From Prosthecobacter debontii (lineage in GTDB: Bacteria; Verrucomicrobiota; Verrucomicrobiia; Chthoniobacterales; Chthoniobacteraceae), in NCBI GenBank assembly GCA_945861385.1, contig CAMAUI010000004.1, positions 1-64,000 on the forward strand: 64,000 bases of DNA, written 5' to 3'. The position numbers and the translations under genes were made by a program. Below, one piece after another: positions 25,073 to 33,669 of this stretch (positions within the stretch are counted from its first letter, which is position 1; each line of letters starts with the position of its first letter). The notes beneath the pieces are model-generated. The model saw only the letters and a list, made by a program, of their open reading frames with translations. It had not been told where the DNA came from and made no database searches.

Positions 25073-26994
25073 CTCGGGCCGTTGCCGTTGAAGTGCAGGT
25101 AGGTGTAGCCCTTGAGGTCGCGCTCGTAGCTGTTGAGCAGGCGGATGCCTTCGGCGGGCTTCATGCGGTCGCTTTTGATGGCGGCATCCACCTGCGCTTT
25201 CATGAGCCGGTTGAGTTCCGCTTCGTCCCACTGCGTCATGCTGAGGACGCTGGCGATGGTGCTGCCTTCGAGTGTCTCCTCGATGTACCAGCCGCATTCC
25301 TCGTCGGCATCGAGGAAGACGTGGGCTTCGTTCACGCGGCCGAAGAGGTTGTGGAAGTCGCCCATGATGTCCTGATAGGCGCCCATGAGGAAGAAGCCGA
25401 TGTAGTAAGGCTCGCCGGGGACGAGGCGGTGGAGCGGGAGCGTGTCCTTCATGTCATCGAGGTCAATGAACTTGCTCACCTTGCCGTCGGAATCGCAGGT
25501 GATGTCCACGAGGATCGCCTGGCGGTCGGGCTGCTTGTCGAGGTGATGCACGGGCATGATCGGGAACAACTGCCCGAGTGCCCAGTGGTCGAGCATGCTT
25601 TGAAAGACGGAGAAATTGCAGACGTACTGGTCGGCGAGCGCGGTCTCGAGGTTGCGGATTTCGTCGGGCATGAAGCGCATGCCTTCGCTGAGGGTGACGA
25701 CCTCGCGGGCGATCTGCCAGAAGACCGTCTCGATGCGCGCCTTCGCATCCAGCTCGAGGAGGCCGAGATCGAACATCGAGAGCGCCTTTTCCTTGAGCTC
25801 CTGCGCGTCGTGCAAGGTCTCCATGCGGTTCTGCTTCGAGAGGGAGCGGCGGAGATCCAGCATTTCGCCGACCAGCTTCGGGTCGCCCGGCTGCGGCTCG
25901 ATGCTCACGGTCGCGCGTTCCTTTTCGATGCTGCCGAATGCCTCGACGACGAGGACGCTGTGGTGCGCGACGATGGCGCGCCCGCTTTCAGTCACGACGG
26001 TCGGGTGTGGGACCTTCTCGTCGTCGCAGACCTCCATGATGTTCCAGACGACGTCGCGGGCGTATTCTTGGAGCGAGTAGTTGGTGGAGCTGTCGAAGGC
26101 GGTGCGCGAGCCGTCGTAATCCACGCCGAGGCCGCCGCCGCAGTCGAGGTAGGTGATGTCGTGGCCGAGCTTGCAGAGCTTCGTGTAAAACCGCGCCGCC
26201 TCGCGCACCGCGCGTTTGACGGTGCCGATGTCGGGCACCTGCGAGCCGACGTGGAAGTGGACGAGCTTGAGGCAGTGGGCGAGCCCCGCGGCCTTGAGGG
26301 TTTCGCTGGCGGCAACCAGCTCGGCGGTGCTGAGGCCGAACTTCGCGTTCTCCCCGCCGCTGAGCACCCACTTTCCGGCGCCCTTGGCGACGAGGCGGAC
26401 GCGCAGGCCCAGCCAGGGCTCCACGCCCATCTCGCGCGAGACGGCGAGGATTTGCTGAAGCTCCTCGATTTTTTCCACGACGAGGATGACGCGTTTGCCG
26501 AGCTTGAGGCCGAGCAGGGCGTTCTGGATGAATGACGGGTCCTTGTATCCGTTGCAGATGATGAGCGCCTCCGGGTCGCGGTGGATCGCGAGGGCCGCGA
26601 GAAGTTCGGGCTTGCTGCCCGCCTCGATGCCGAAATTGAACTCGCTGCCGGCGTCCATGATTTCCTCCACGACCTCCTGGAGCTGGTTCACCTTGATCGG
26701 GAACACGCCGCGATAGACGCCCTTGTATTTGAACTCCGTGATGGCCTCGGAGAATGCGCGGTTGATCGTCTGCACGCGATTGCGGAGCAGGTCCTGGAAG
26801 CGGAGCACCATCGGGAATTTCAGCCCCTGCTCACGCGCCTCGGCGATGAGTTCCATGATGTCAATCGGCGTGGCCGGATCCAGCGTCGGGCATACGCAGA
26901 TGTTGCCCTTGTCGTTGATCCGAAAATAGCCGGCGCCCCAACGGTCAATATTGTAGAGTGAAGTGGCGGCGGGGATGTCCCAAGGTTGCTGCAT
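25066..26994 (-). CDS. speA: biosynthetic arginine decarboxylase
   Basis: A 642-residue PLP enzyme of fold type III that converts arginine to agmatine for polyamine synthesis. Family features are 'YNIDRWGAGYFRIND' at the N-terminus, the PLP lysine in 'FPIKVNQLQEVVEEI' (about residue 100), 'GIEAGSKPELLAAL', 'YLDCGGGLGVDYDGSRT' and 'VTESGRAIVAHH' with the catalytic region beyond. Length is normal for SpeA. Its 3' end overlaps the right arm of an inverted repeat. No speB is nearby. It probably has its own promoter in the 65-bp gap after aroD or beyond. Confidence 0.96.
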   Translation of the reverse strand: MQQPWDIPAATSLYNIDRWGAGYFRINDKGNICVCPTLDPATPIDIMELIAEAREQGLKFPMVLRFQDLLRNRVQTINRAFSEAITEFKYKGVYRGVFPIKVNQLQEVVEEIMDAGSEFNFGIEAGSKPELLAALAIHRDPEALIICNGYKDPSFIQNALLGLKLGKRVILVVEKIEELQQILAVSREMGVEPWLGLRVRLVAKGAGKWVLSGGENAKFGLSTAELVAASETLKAAGLAHCLKLVHFHVGSQVPDIGTVKRAVREAARFYTKLCKLGHDITYLDCGGGLGVDYDGSRTAFDSSTNYSLQEYARDVVWNIMEVCDDEKVPHPTVVTESGRAIVAHHSVLVVEAFGSIEKERATVSIEPQPGDPKLVGEMLDLRRSLSKQNRMETLHDAQELKEKALSMFDLGLLELDAKARIETVFWQIAREVVTLSEGMRFMPDEIRNLETALADQYVCNFSVFQSMLDHWALGQLFPIMPVHHLDKQPDRQAILVDITCDSDGKVSKFIDLDDMKDTLPLHRLVPGEPYYIGFFLMGAYQDIMGDFHNLFGRVNEAHVFLDADEECGWYIEETLEGSTIASVLSMTQWDEAELNRLMKAQVDAAIKSDRMKPAEGIRLLNSYERDLKGYTYLHFNGNGPRV

Positions 26995-27059
26995 TGTTCG
27001 GGCGCGCGATTAACGGGAAACGAGCGTGCTGCGCAATAACGGCGTGTGAAAACTTTGCG

Positions 27060-27746
27060 TCACGCTTTGGCGGCCTCGATCGTGGTGATGAGCTGGCGCA
27101 ACTCGCGCGCCTCCCACTGGCCGGTCGCGTTCGGTTCGTCGAGGTAGCCGTAGTTCAGCACTGAGCCCGCCTTCGCGAGCGCAAGACGCGAGACCTGCCC
27201 GAACTCGCCCATGCCCATCACCGCATGCCGGCACGGCGCCTGTGTCGCCATGAATTCGAGCAGCCGCGCAAGCTCCCTTGGCGTGGGGGTGTGCGTCGCG
27301 AGCTTGAAGATATCCGCCCCGGCATGGACGGCCCGCCGCTGCCGGTCGAGTAGGTCGGCGAGCGCGGGCGTGCGAATGAAATGATGATCGGAAATCACGA
27401 TGCAAACGCCGTTCGCCCGCGCATCGGTGATCAGCGTCGCGAGCGCGGCTGCGGAGCGCAGCTCGATGTCCATCAGCGCGGCAAACGGTGCGAGACGATC
27501 GAAGACTTCCCGCCGGCGCGAAAGCGAAAGCGCGCCGATCCCGCCCTCGGCCGGGTGACGCACCGTGAGCAGGAGCGGAAGCTCGATCCGGCCCATCGCG
27601 TTGGCGATTTCATCCACCGTCAGCCCGTCCCCCAGCAGCGCGTCGGCGCGGATTTCGATAACGTCCACGTCCATCGCCTCCAGCCTGGATGCAATGCGGA
27701 GGCCGGCAGTCGTGTGGGCCGTGGCGGCCACATTGCGGCGATTCAT
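27060..27746 (-). CDS. aroD: type I 3-dehydroquinate dehydratase
   Basis: A 228-residue protein of the shikimate pathway that dehydrates 3-dehydroquinate through a Schiff base. Motifs: 'VIEIRADAL' near residue 30, catalytic His in 'VISDHHFIRTP', the Schiff-base Lys in 'GADIFKLATHTPTP', and the substrate-binding 'VMGMGEFGQVSRLAL'. The start at 27746 (MNRRNVAAT) matches the family length; the frame runs further upstream but overlaps the divergent gene's promoter region. It is divergent from the sugar transferase gene. Confidence 0.92.
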   Translation of the reverse strand: MNRRNVAATAHTTAGLRIASRLEAMDVDVIEIRADALLGDGLTVDEIANAMGRIELPLLLTVRHPAEGGIGALSLSRRREVFDRLAPFAALMDIELRSAAALATLITDARANGVCIVISDHHFIRTPALADLLDRQRRAVHAGADIFKLATHTPTPRELARLLEFMATQAPCRHAVMGMGEFGQVSRLALAKAGSVLNYGYLDEPNATGQWEARELRQLITTIEAAKA

Positions 27747-27822
27747 CGCAGATTCTGAGAATTTTCTCGCGCGCGGAGGGCGGCGCTTGGCTATGGTGTC
27801 TTGTCTTTCCACTTCACAAAGA

Positions 27823-29214
27823 ATGCTCGGTCGCCGCCAGGAACTCAATTTGCAATTCCTCCAGATCACGGACGCTCTCCTGCTGGTCGTCGCGTTCTGG
27901 AGTGCGCACACCTTCCGCTACATGGGATATGGGTGGGGGATTTTCGACGTGCCGATCGCGCCGTTCACGGAATTTCAGTGGCTGCTGTTCGTGCTCGTTC
28001 CCTTTGGCCCGATCTGCATGGAGGCCCAGGGATACTACGAGCACCCGACGCGAAAGGAGTTCGGAAAAAGCCTCGCGCAACTCGGGCGCGCCGCGCTGGT
28101 GCTCGGCATCATCATCGCGTTTTGCGCCTACTTCCTGAAGCTGAACCTCGAGAGCCGCGCGGTGATGCCGCTGTTCGCGGTTTTTGCATCGCTCCTGCTT
28201 CTTCTGCGCGAACGGGGAACGATCGCACGCTACCGGCGGCGCGTGAAGACGGGCGCGCTGCGGGAGCCGGTGATCCTCGCCGGGACAGCCGCCGACATCC
28301 GCGCATTCCGCGAGTCGTTCACCGCCGAGCAGGTGATGGAACTGGTGGTCGTGGATGAGCTGAACTTGGAGGAAAGGACCACGGACGACCTTGCGGAATC
28401 ACTGCACAAGCACGCAGTGGGGCGCGTCATTTTTGTCGGGGGCCACACCCAGCTTGCACAGCTCCAGGAGTACATCGGCATCTGCGAGATCGAAGGCGTC
28501 GAGGCGTGGTTGAGCGCGGACTTCATCCGCACAAGCATCGCCCGCCCGGATTTTGACGCGTTCGGCACAAAGCCGATGCTCGTTTTCCGCGCGGCACCGA
28601 GTGTTTCGTGGGCGCTGATGTGCAAGCATCTGTTCGACCGTTTCGTCGCGCTGTTGGCGCTGGTGCTGTTCTCGTGGCTTTTCGTTCTGCTGGCACTGGC
28701 GGTTCGCATGAGCGGTCCCGGCCCTGTGATTTTCCGGCAGGCGCGCGGAGGAAAGAACGGGCGTCCGTTCACGATGTTCAAATTCCGCACCATGGTCACG
28801 GATGCGGAAATGCAGCGTGACGAGCTACAGCGCATGAACCAGATGAGCGGTCCTGTTTTCAAGGTGGAGAAGGATCCGCGCGTAACGCGCATCGGCAGGT
28901 TCCTGCGCAAGACATCGCTCGACGAATGGCCGCAGTTGTTCAACGTCCTGCGCGGAGACATGAGCCTCGTCGGCCCGCGTCCGCTGCCGCTCTATGAGGT
29001 GGAGAAATTCGAGACCACGGCGCAGCGGCGCAGGCTCTCGATGAAGCCGGGAATCACCTGCCTGTGGCAGATCAGCGGCAGGAGCAACATCACCAGCTTC
29101 GAGCAATGGGTGAAGCTGGACCTCGAGTACATTGACAACTGGTCGCTCTGGCTGGATGCGAAAATTCTGCTTCGCACAGTGCCGGTGGTGCTCTTCGGCT
29201 TCGGGGCAAAATAG
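27823..29214 (+). CDS. polyprenyl glycosylphosphotransferase (exopolysaccharide initiating sugar transferase)
   Basis: A protein of about 463 residues. The N-terminal half has four predicted membrane segments and a nucleotide-binding-like CoA-binding region; the C-terminal third is the bacterial sugar transferase domain. Signatures are 'FRQARGGKNGRPFTMFKFRT', 'TSLDEWPQLFNVLRGDMSLV' and 'KPGITCLWQISGRSN'. It transfers a sugar-1-phosphate to undecaprenyl phosphate to start exopolysaccharide repeat-unit assembly. An in-frame ATG at 27793 is a possible alternative start. The following ABC exporter may act in the same pathway, but no glycosyltransferases are adjacent. Confidence 0.92.
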   Translation: MLGRRQELNLQFLQITDALLLVVAFWSAHTFRYMGYGWGIFDVPIAPFTEFQWLLFVLVPFGPICMEAQGYYEHPTRKEFGKSLAQLGRAALVLGIIIAFCAYFLKLNLESRAVMPLFAVFASLLLLLRERGTIARYRRRVKTGALREPVILAGTAADIRAFRESFTAEQVMELVVVDELNLEERTTDDLAESLHKHAVGRVIFVGGHTQLAQLQEYIGICEIEGVEAWLSADFIRTSIARPDFDAFGTKPMLVFRAAPSVSWALMCKHLFDRFVALLALVLFSWLFVLLALAVRMSGPGPVIFRQARGGKNGRPFTMFKFRTMVTDAEMQRDELQRMNQMSGPVFKVEKDPRVTRIGRFLRKTSLDEWPQLFNVLRGDMSLVGPRPLPLYEVEKFETTAQRRRLSMKPGITCLWQISGRSNITSFEQWVKLDLEYIDNWSLWLDAKILLRTVPVVLFGFGAK

Positions 29215-29280
29215 GCGGGCGCCGCTGACTCGTCAGCCATGCTCGCCATCCGCCACGCGGAGTGGGTAAAGCATGCGGCG

Positions 29281-31053
29281 ATGTCCGAAAAGAAAGGGTC
29301 TGATTTCCGCGAAATGCTTGCCGTGCTGCGGCCCTGGCGTGGTGCGTTCCGCCTTGCGGTGGCGGCGCAGGTGCTTTCGATGGGCTTCGGCCTCGCGTTC
29401 CCGTGGCTGATGGGAAATCTCGTGGATGCGGCGCTGCCGAGTGTGAAAACCACGCACTCCGGAAGCTGGCAGCCGGATGTGGACAGCGTCGCGTTGATCC
29501 TCATCGGCACGCTCGTCGCGCAGGGGGTGCTCACATTTTTCTACAGCACGATTTTTCACACCACAGGCCAGCGGGCGGTGACGAGCCTGCGCCAGCGGCT
29601 CTACGCGCGGCTGATCTCGCTGCCGATGCGCTTTTTTGGCGAGCATCGCGTGGGCGAACTGAGCAGCCGGCTCGGGAGCGACATGACGGTGATCGAGGAC
29701 TTTTATTGCAGCGCGATCCCGCAGGCGATCCGCCAGGGGATGCTGGTCTTCGGCGGGCTGATCGCGATTTTCCTCACTTCGCCGAAGCTGGCCGGGCTGA
29801 TGCTCGGATCGTTCCCCGTGTTCGTCGGCATCGCGGTTCTCTTCGGGCGCAACGTGCGGAAAATCTGGCGTTCCGCGCAGGACAAGCTCGCCGGGGCCGG
29901 CACCATTGCGGAGGAGACCCTGCAGGGCATCGCGAACGTGAAGGCGTTCGGCAACGAGCCGTTCGAGGAGCGCCGCTATCGTGCTGCGCTCGATGGTTTC
30001 CGCGCGACCGTGCTTCGCGGTGCGCGCTACCGGGCGGCGCTGATTTCGTTCATCATCGTGGGCATCTTCGGCACGATCGTGCTCGTGCTGTGGTACGGCG
30101 CGCGGCTCATGCAGGCGGGCGAGCTTACGCACGGGGAGCTGACGAAGTTCACGCTCTACATGCTGTTCATCGGCGGCGGCGTCTCATCCATCGCCGAGGT
30201 GATGAGCGCTCTGCAGAAATGCAGCGGCGCATCCGCGCGTGTGCGCGAGCTGCTCACAGAGACACCGGAAACCGCGGGCGGCGCAATGCCCGCGCGACCG
30301 GGGCCGGCGGCGAGGGTGGTGTTCGAGAATGTTCATTTTCGCTATCCGTCGCGCCCGGATCTGCCGGTGCTCCGCGGCATTTCACTCGAGGCGGAACCAG
30401 GGGCGCGCATCGCGCTCGTGGGGCCCAGTGGCGCGGGGAAAAGCACGATCGTCTCGCTTCTGCTGCGTTTTCATGAGCCTGGGAGCGGCCGCATTCTCAT
30501 TGATGGCGAGGATGCCGGTGCGCTCGAACTCGGCGCCCTGCGCGCACGGATGGCGCTCGTGCCGCAGGAAGTGCTGCTTTTTGGGGGAAGCATCCGCGAT
30601 AACATCGCATACGGGCGCCCAGGCGCGACGGAGGATGAGATTCGCAACGCCGCCCGGCGTGCGAATTGCGCTGAGTTCATCGAGCGCTTCCCCGAGGGCT
30701 ACGGCACGCTCGTCGGCGAACGCGGCGTGAAACTCAGCGGCGGGCAGCGCCAGCGCATCGCCATCGCCCGCGCATTCCTGCGCGACCCCGCGTTGTTGCT
30801 GCTCGATGAGGCGACCAGTTCCCTCGACAGCGAAGGCGAAGCGCTCATCCAGCAGGCGCTGGACACCCTGCTTTCCGGGCGCACAGCCATCGTGATCGCG
30901 CACCGTCTCGCGACAATCCGGAAGTGCGACCGCATCTACGTGATCGAGGACGGCGCGGTGGTCGAAGCCGGCAGCCACGATGAACTCATCGCACGCGACG
31001 GGAGCTACCGGCGGCTCGCAGAGCTGCAGTTTGCAGCGGAAGCTGCGCGGTAG
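29281..31053 (+). CDS. ABC transporter, fused permease/ATPase (MsbA-like exporter)
   Basis: A 590-residue half-transporter (604 if started at 29239). Six transmembrane segments span about residues 20-300 ('RLAVAAQVLSMGFGLAFPWL', 'IIVGIFGTIVLVLWYGA'), followed by a nucleotide-binding domain: Walker A 'GPSGAGKST' near residue 381, signature 'LSGGQRQRIA' near 485, and Walker B 'LLLLDEATSSLDSE' near 505. It resembles type IV homodimeric exporters for lipids, peptides or drugs; the cargo cannot be told. It follows the sugar transferase closely, so a polysaccharide or lipid substrate is possible. Convergent with the protease gene (18-bp gap). Confidence 0.92.
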   Translation: MSEKKGSDFREMLAVLRPWRGAFRLAVAAQVLSMGFGLAFPWLMGNLVDAALPSVKTTHSGSWQPDVDSVALILIGTLVAQGVLTFFYSTIFHTTGQRAVTSLRQRLYARLISLPMRFFGEHRVGELSSRLGSDMTVIEDFYCSAIPQAIRQGMLVFGGLIAIFLTSPKLAGLMLGSFPVFVGIAVLFGRNVRKIWRSAQDKLAGAGTIAEETLQGIANVKAFGNEPFEERRYRAALDGFRATVLRGARYRAALISFIIVGIFGTIVLVLWYGARLMQAGELTHGELTKFTLYMLFIGGGVSSIAEVMSALQKCSGASARVRELLTETPETAGGAMPARPGPAARVVFENVHFRYPSRPDLPVLRGISLEAEPGARIALVGPSGAGKSTIVSLLLRFHEPGSGRILIDGEDAGALELGALRARMALVPQEVLLFGGSIRDNIAYGRPGATEDEIRNAARRANCAEFIERFPEGYGTLVGERGVKLSGGQRQRIAIARAFLRDPALLLLDEATSSLDSEGEALIQQALDTLLSGRTAIVIAHRLATIRKCDRIYVIEDGAVVEAGSHDELIARDGSYRRLAELQFAAEAAR

Positions 31054-31071
31054 GCGCGCAGGGCCGGGAAA

Positions 31072-33255
31072 CTACTTCGTGGCCGCGGTTGCGGTGCGGG
31101 TGATGTCAACCAGGTCGCGGAGGATGTTGATCGTCTCGTTGCGGATGGGATCAACCCTCGGGGCTTGCACGTCGTCGTCATCGTCATCGTCATCCTTTTT
31201 CCGAGGCGCGTCCGGCTTCGGCTCCGTCTTTTTGTCCGGCTTGTCTGCCGCCTTCGGTTCGAGCTCAGGCTTGTCGGCGTTGTCGAGAGTGACTGCGAAA
31301 AGTTTGGGCTCGGCGACCTTATGCTTGGCCCGCTCATCCTTGCGCTGATTCTTGCGGGCCTTGTCCTCTTCCAACTCGGCCTTGCGACTCGCGATATTGA
31401 GCGAGATTTTGTTTTCAGAAATCCGCTTCTTTGAACGTCCGATGTCCTCGTTGATCCACTTGAATTCGGGGTCTTGGGCGATGCGGGTGGCTGACCGCAG
31501 TTTGAGCTGATCCATGAAAAGATCCTTCTCAAACTTTTCAATCGGGGCGGCTTCGATCGTGTCGAAAGGCATCGGGCCTTTGAGGGCGCCTTCGCCGATA
31601 TCCGCCTGATCCCACAAGGACGGGAGCTTGATATCGGAGATCACTCCCTTTAGCTGCGTCGAGCCGCCGGAGACGCGGTAGAATTTCTGGATGGTCAGCT
31701 TCAGCGCGCCTGCTTCGTTGCCCGTGCGCTTTCCGCTGAGTGAAAGAGGGATGATGTTTCCGAGTTCCACCATGGTCTGAACCGTGCCCTTGCCGAACGT
31801 GCTCGAATCGCCAACGACGACCGCGCGCCCGTAGTCCTGCAATGCTGCCGCGAAAATCTCACTCGCCGAGGCGCTGAGCTTGTTGGTCAGCACGATCATC
31901 GGGCCTTCGTAGATCACCGAGGCATCCTTGTCGCGGAGGATGTTCCGGCGGTCATTGCTGTCCTTGGCGATGACGACGGGGCCTTTTTTAATGAAGAGGC
32001 CGGTGAGGTTGACGGCTTCCTCGAGTGAGCCGCCGCCATTGCGCCGCAGATCCATGACGAGGCCCTGGATGCCCTCTTTCTTCAATCTCTCGAGGAGGAT
32101 ACGGACATCCTTGGTCGTGCTCTTCGCGCCCGCTGCGCCACTGCGCTGCATGTCCGCGTAAAAAGATGGCAGTACGATCCAGCCGAGCCGCTGGGTGGTG
32201 CCATCCGGGAGTTTGTTCTCGATGATCTCAGCCTTCGCCTCCTGTTCCTTGAGTTTCACTTTTTGCCGGGTGATCTCGACTACTTTGCGCTCGGAGGGAT
32301 CGGTGGCCGTCGTGGGAATGACGCGAAGCCGGACGACGGTATTCTCCTTCCCGCGGATCATCTCGACCACCTTGTCGAGCTTCATGTCCACGGTTTCCAC
32401 GAAGTCCCCATCACCCTGCGCGACTGCGGAAACGCGGTCACCTTCCTTCAGCCGTCCATCGGTCGCCGCCGGGCCGCCGGGCACGAGTTCGCGGATTTTT
32501 GCGTAGCCGTCCTCCGTGGTCAGCACCGCCCCGATGCCGATGAGCGCGAGGCTCATGTTGATGTTGAAGTTATCGAGCTGCGTGCGGCTCATGTACTCCG
32601 AGTGAGGGTCGTAGGTTTCCGAGAGCACACTGAGATACATCGCGAGGACATCCTCGTCGCTCTGCTCGTGAATGCCGCGCAACAGTTGATCGTAGCGCCG
32701 GGTGATCACCTTCACCGGCGGTTCGACTTTGTCCTCCATGAGCGTCCGGTCGAGCATCTCGCCCTCGATGCGCTTTTTCCAAATGTCGTCAGCAGCGGCC
32801 TCGTCCTTGGGCCATGGGGATTTCTGCCGGTTGAGTTCCGCCGTCTGGGTGCCTTCGAACTTGAATTCCACTTTCAACGCCTCTTTCACCTTCGCCACAC
32901 GATCCTCAACCCGCTTGCGAAACACTCGGAATACCTCGGTTGCCACATCCGTGTTGCCCGCGACGATTGCCTCGTCGAGCGCGAGCGCATACTTGGCGCT
33001 GAAGTCATCCACGTCCTTCTGTGTGAAGAAAAGATGGTTGTAATCGAGGCGCTCGATCAAGTTCTTCAGCAACTGCCTCGACAGCCCGTCATCGAGTTTT
33101 CGCCGGCTGTAATGGGCGCGCTCGAGAAGCTCCCCCACGTTTTGCGTCACCTTCGGCGCGATCTTCGTAAAATCGAAGTCATTCGCCGCGCCCAGCGGCA
33201 TCGAGAATGCAAAAGAGAGGGCCAGCGGAGTGATCAAGGTGCGGAGCGCGTGCAT
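31072..33255 (-). CDS. prc: C-terminal processing (tail-specific) protease
   Basis: A protein of about 727 residues. The start at 33255 gives a signal peptide (MHALRTLITPLALSFAFSMP). Order: an N-terminal Tsp-type helical domain, a PDZ domain ('LIGIGAVLTTEDGYAKIREL'), the S41 peptidase core with the catalytic Ser in 'NKLSASASEIFAAALQDYG' and Lys in 'STFGKGTVQT', and the C-terminal Tsp domain (DUF3340-like). The tail is highly charged with a run of eight Asp. It degrades or trims periplasmic proteins at their C-termini. A palindromic element lies about 90 bp upstream of the start. The Prc/Tsp subfamily is well supported. Confidence 0.93.
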   Translation of the reverse strand: MHALRTLITPLALSFAFSMPLGAANDFDFTKIAPKVTQNVGELLERAHYSRRKLDDGLSRQLLKNLIERLDYNHLFFTQKDVDDFSAKYALALDEAIVAGNTDVATEVFRVFRKRVEDRVAKVKEALKVEFKFEGTQTAELNRQKSPWPKDEAAADDIWKKRIEGEMLDRTLMEDKVEPPVKVITRRYDQLLRGIHEQSDEDVLAMYLSVLSETYDPHSEYMSRTQLDNFNINMSLALIGIGAVLTTEDGYAKIRELVPGGPAATDGRLKEGDRVSAVAQGDGDFVETVDMKLDKVVEMIRGKENTVVRLRVIPTTATDPSERKVVEITRQKVKLKEQEAKAEIIENKLPDGTTQRLGWIVLPSFYADMQRSGAAGAKSTTKDVRILLERLKKEGIQGLVMDLRRNGGGSLEEAVNLTGLFIKKGPVVIAKDSNDRRNILRDKDASVIYEGPMIVLTNKLSASASEIFAAALQDYGRAVVVGDSSTFGKGTVQTMVELGNIIPLSLSGKRTGNEAGALKLTIQKFYRVSGGSTQLKGVISDIKLPSLWDQADIGEGALKGPMPFDTIEAAPIEKFEKDLFMDQLKLRSATRIAQDPEFKWINEDIGRSKKRISENKISLNIASRKAELEEDKARKNQRKDERAKHKVAEPKLFAVTLDNADKPELEPKAADKPDKKTEPKPDAPRKKDDDDDDDDVQAPRVDPIRNETINILRDLVDITRTATAATK

Positions 33256-33347
33256 GAGTTTGTTTCGGAAGTTCTGGCCGGACGGTGCCAGAGAACTGTC
33301 TCTTGGCAAGCCCGGCGCTCCCGAATATCGCCCGGGAGCACATCAAT

Positions 33348-33527
33348 GTGCCGCCAGGCTTTGGAGTGCGGTGGCTTGACACCGCTTTTCCTTCCACGGG
33401 AGTAAATGTAGGGCTTGCGCAAACCGGCACAGGCAAATTGGCGCATCGCCTTCCTCTTACTCATCGAGCCGCTTGCGCCGGGAGGAAAAGCGGTGTCAAG
33501 CCACCGCACTCCAAAGCCTCGCGGCAC
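33348..33527. repeat. REPIN-like palindromic element, copy 1 (180 bp)
   Basis: Inverted arms read ...TTTGGAGTGCGGTGGCTTG... at the left and the complement at the right. Each arm holds a hairpin GCGGTG-GCTTGA-CACCGC preceded by GGAG. The right end is GCCTCGCGGCAC. The core differs from the other copies. It lies in the 414-bp gap between the prc and PSD1 genes, which otherwise shows no gene. Confidence 0.85.
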
Positions 33528-33669
33528 TCATGCGCGGCTTTTGCGCGGAATGTCAGCCTGGCAGGCGGGACGCCTGGCTTGCTTCAACTGGATCGTCCCG
33601 GCTTGGTTTTTTCACTTCGCCGGACGGGGAATGATCTCACATTCTTTGCCGTGCAGGGTTTACCTGAAA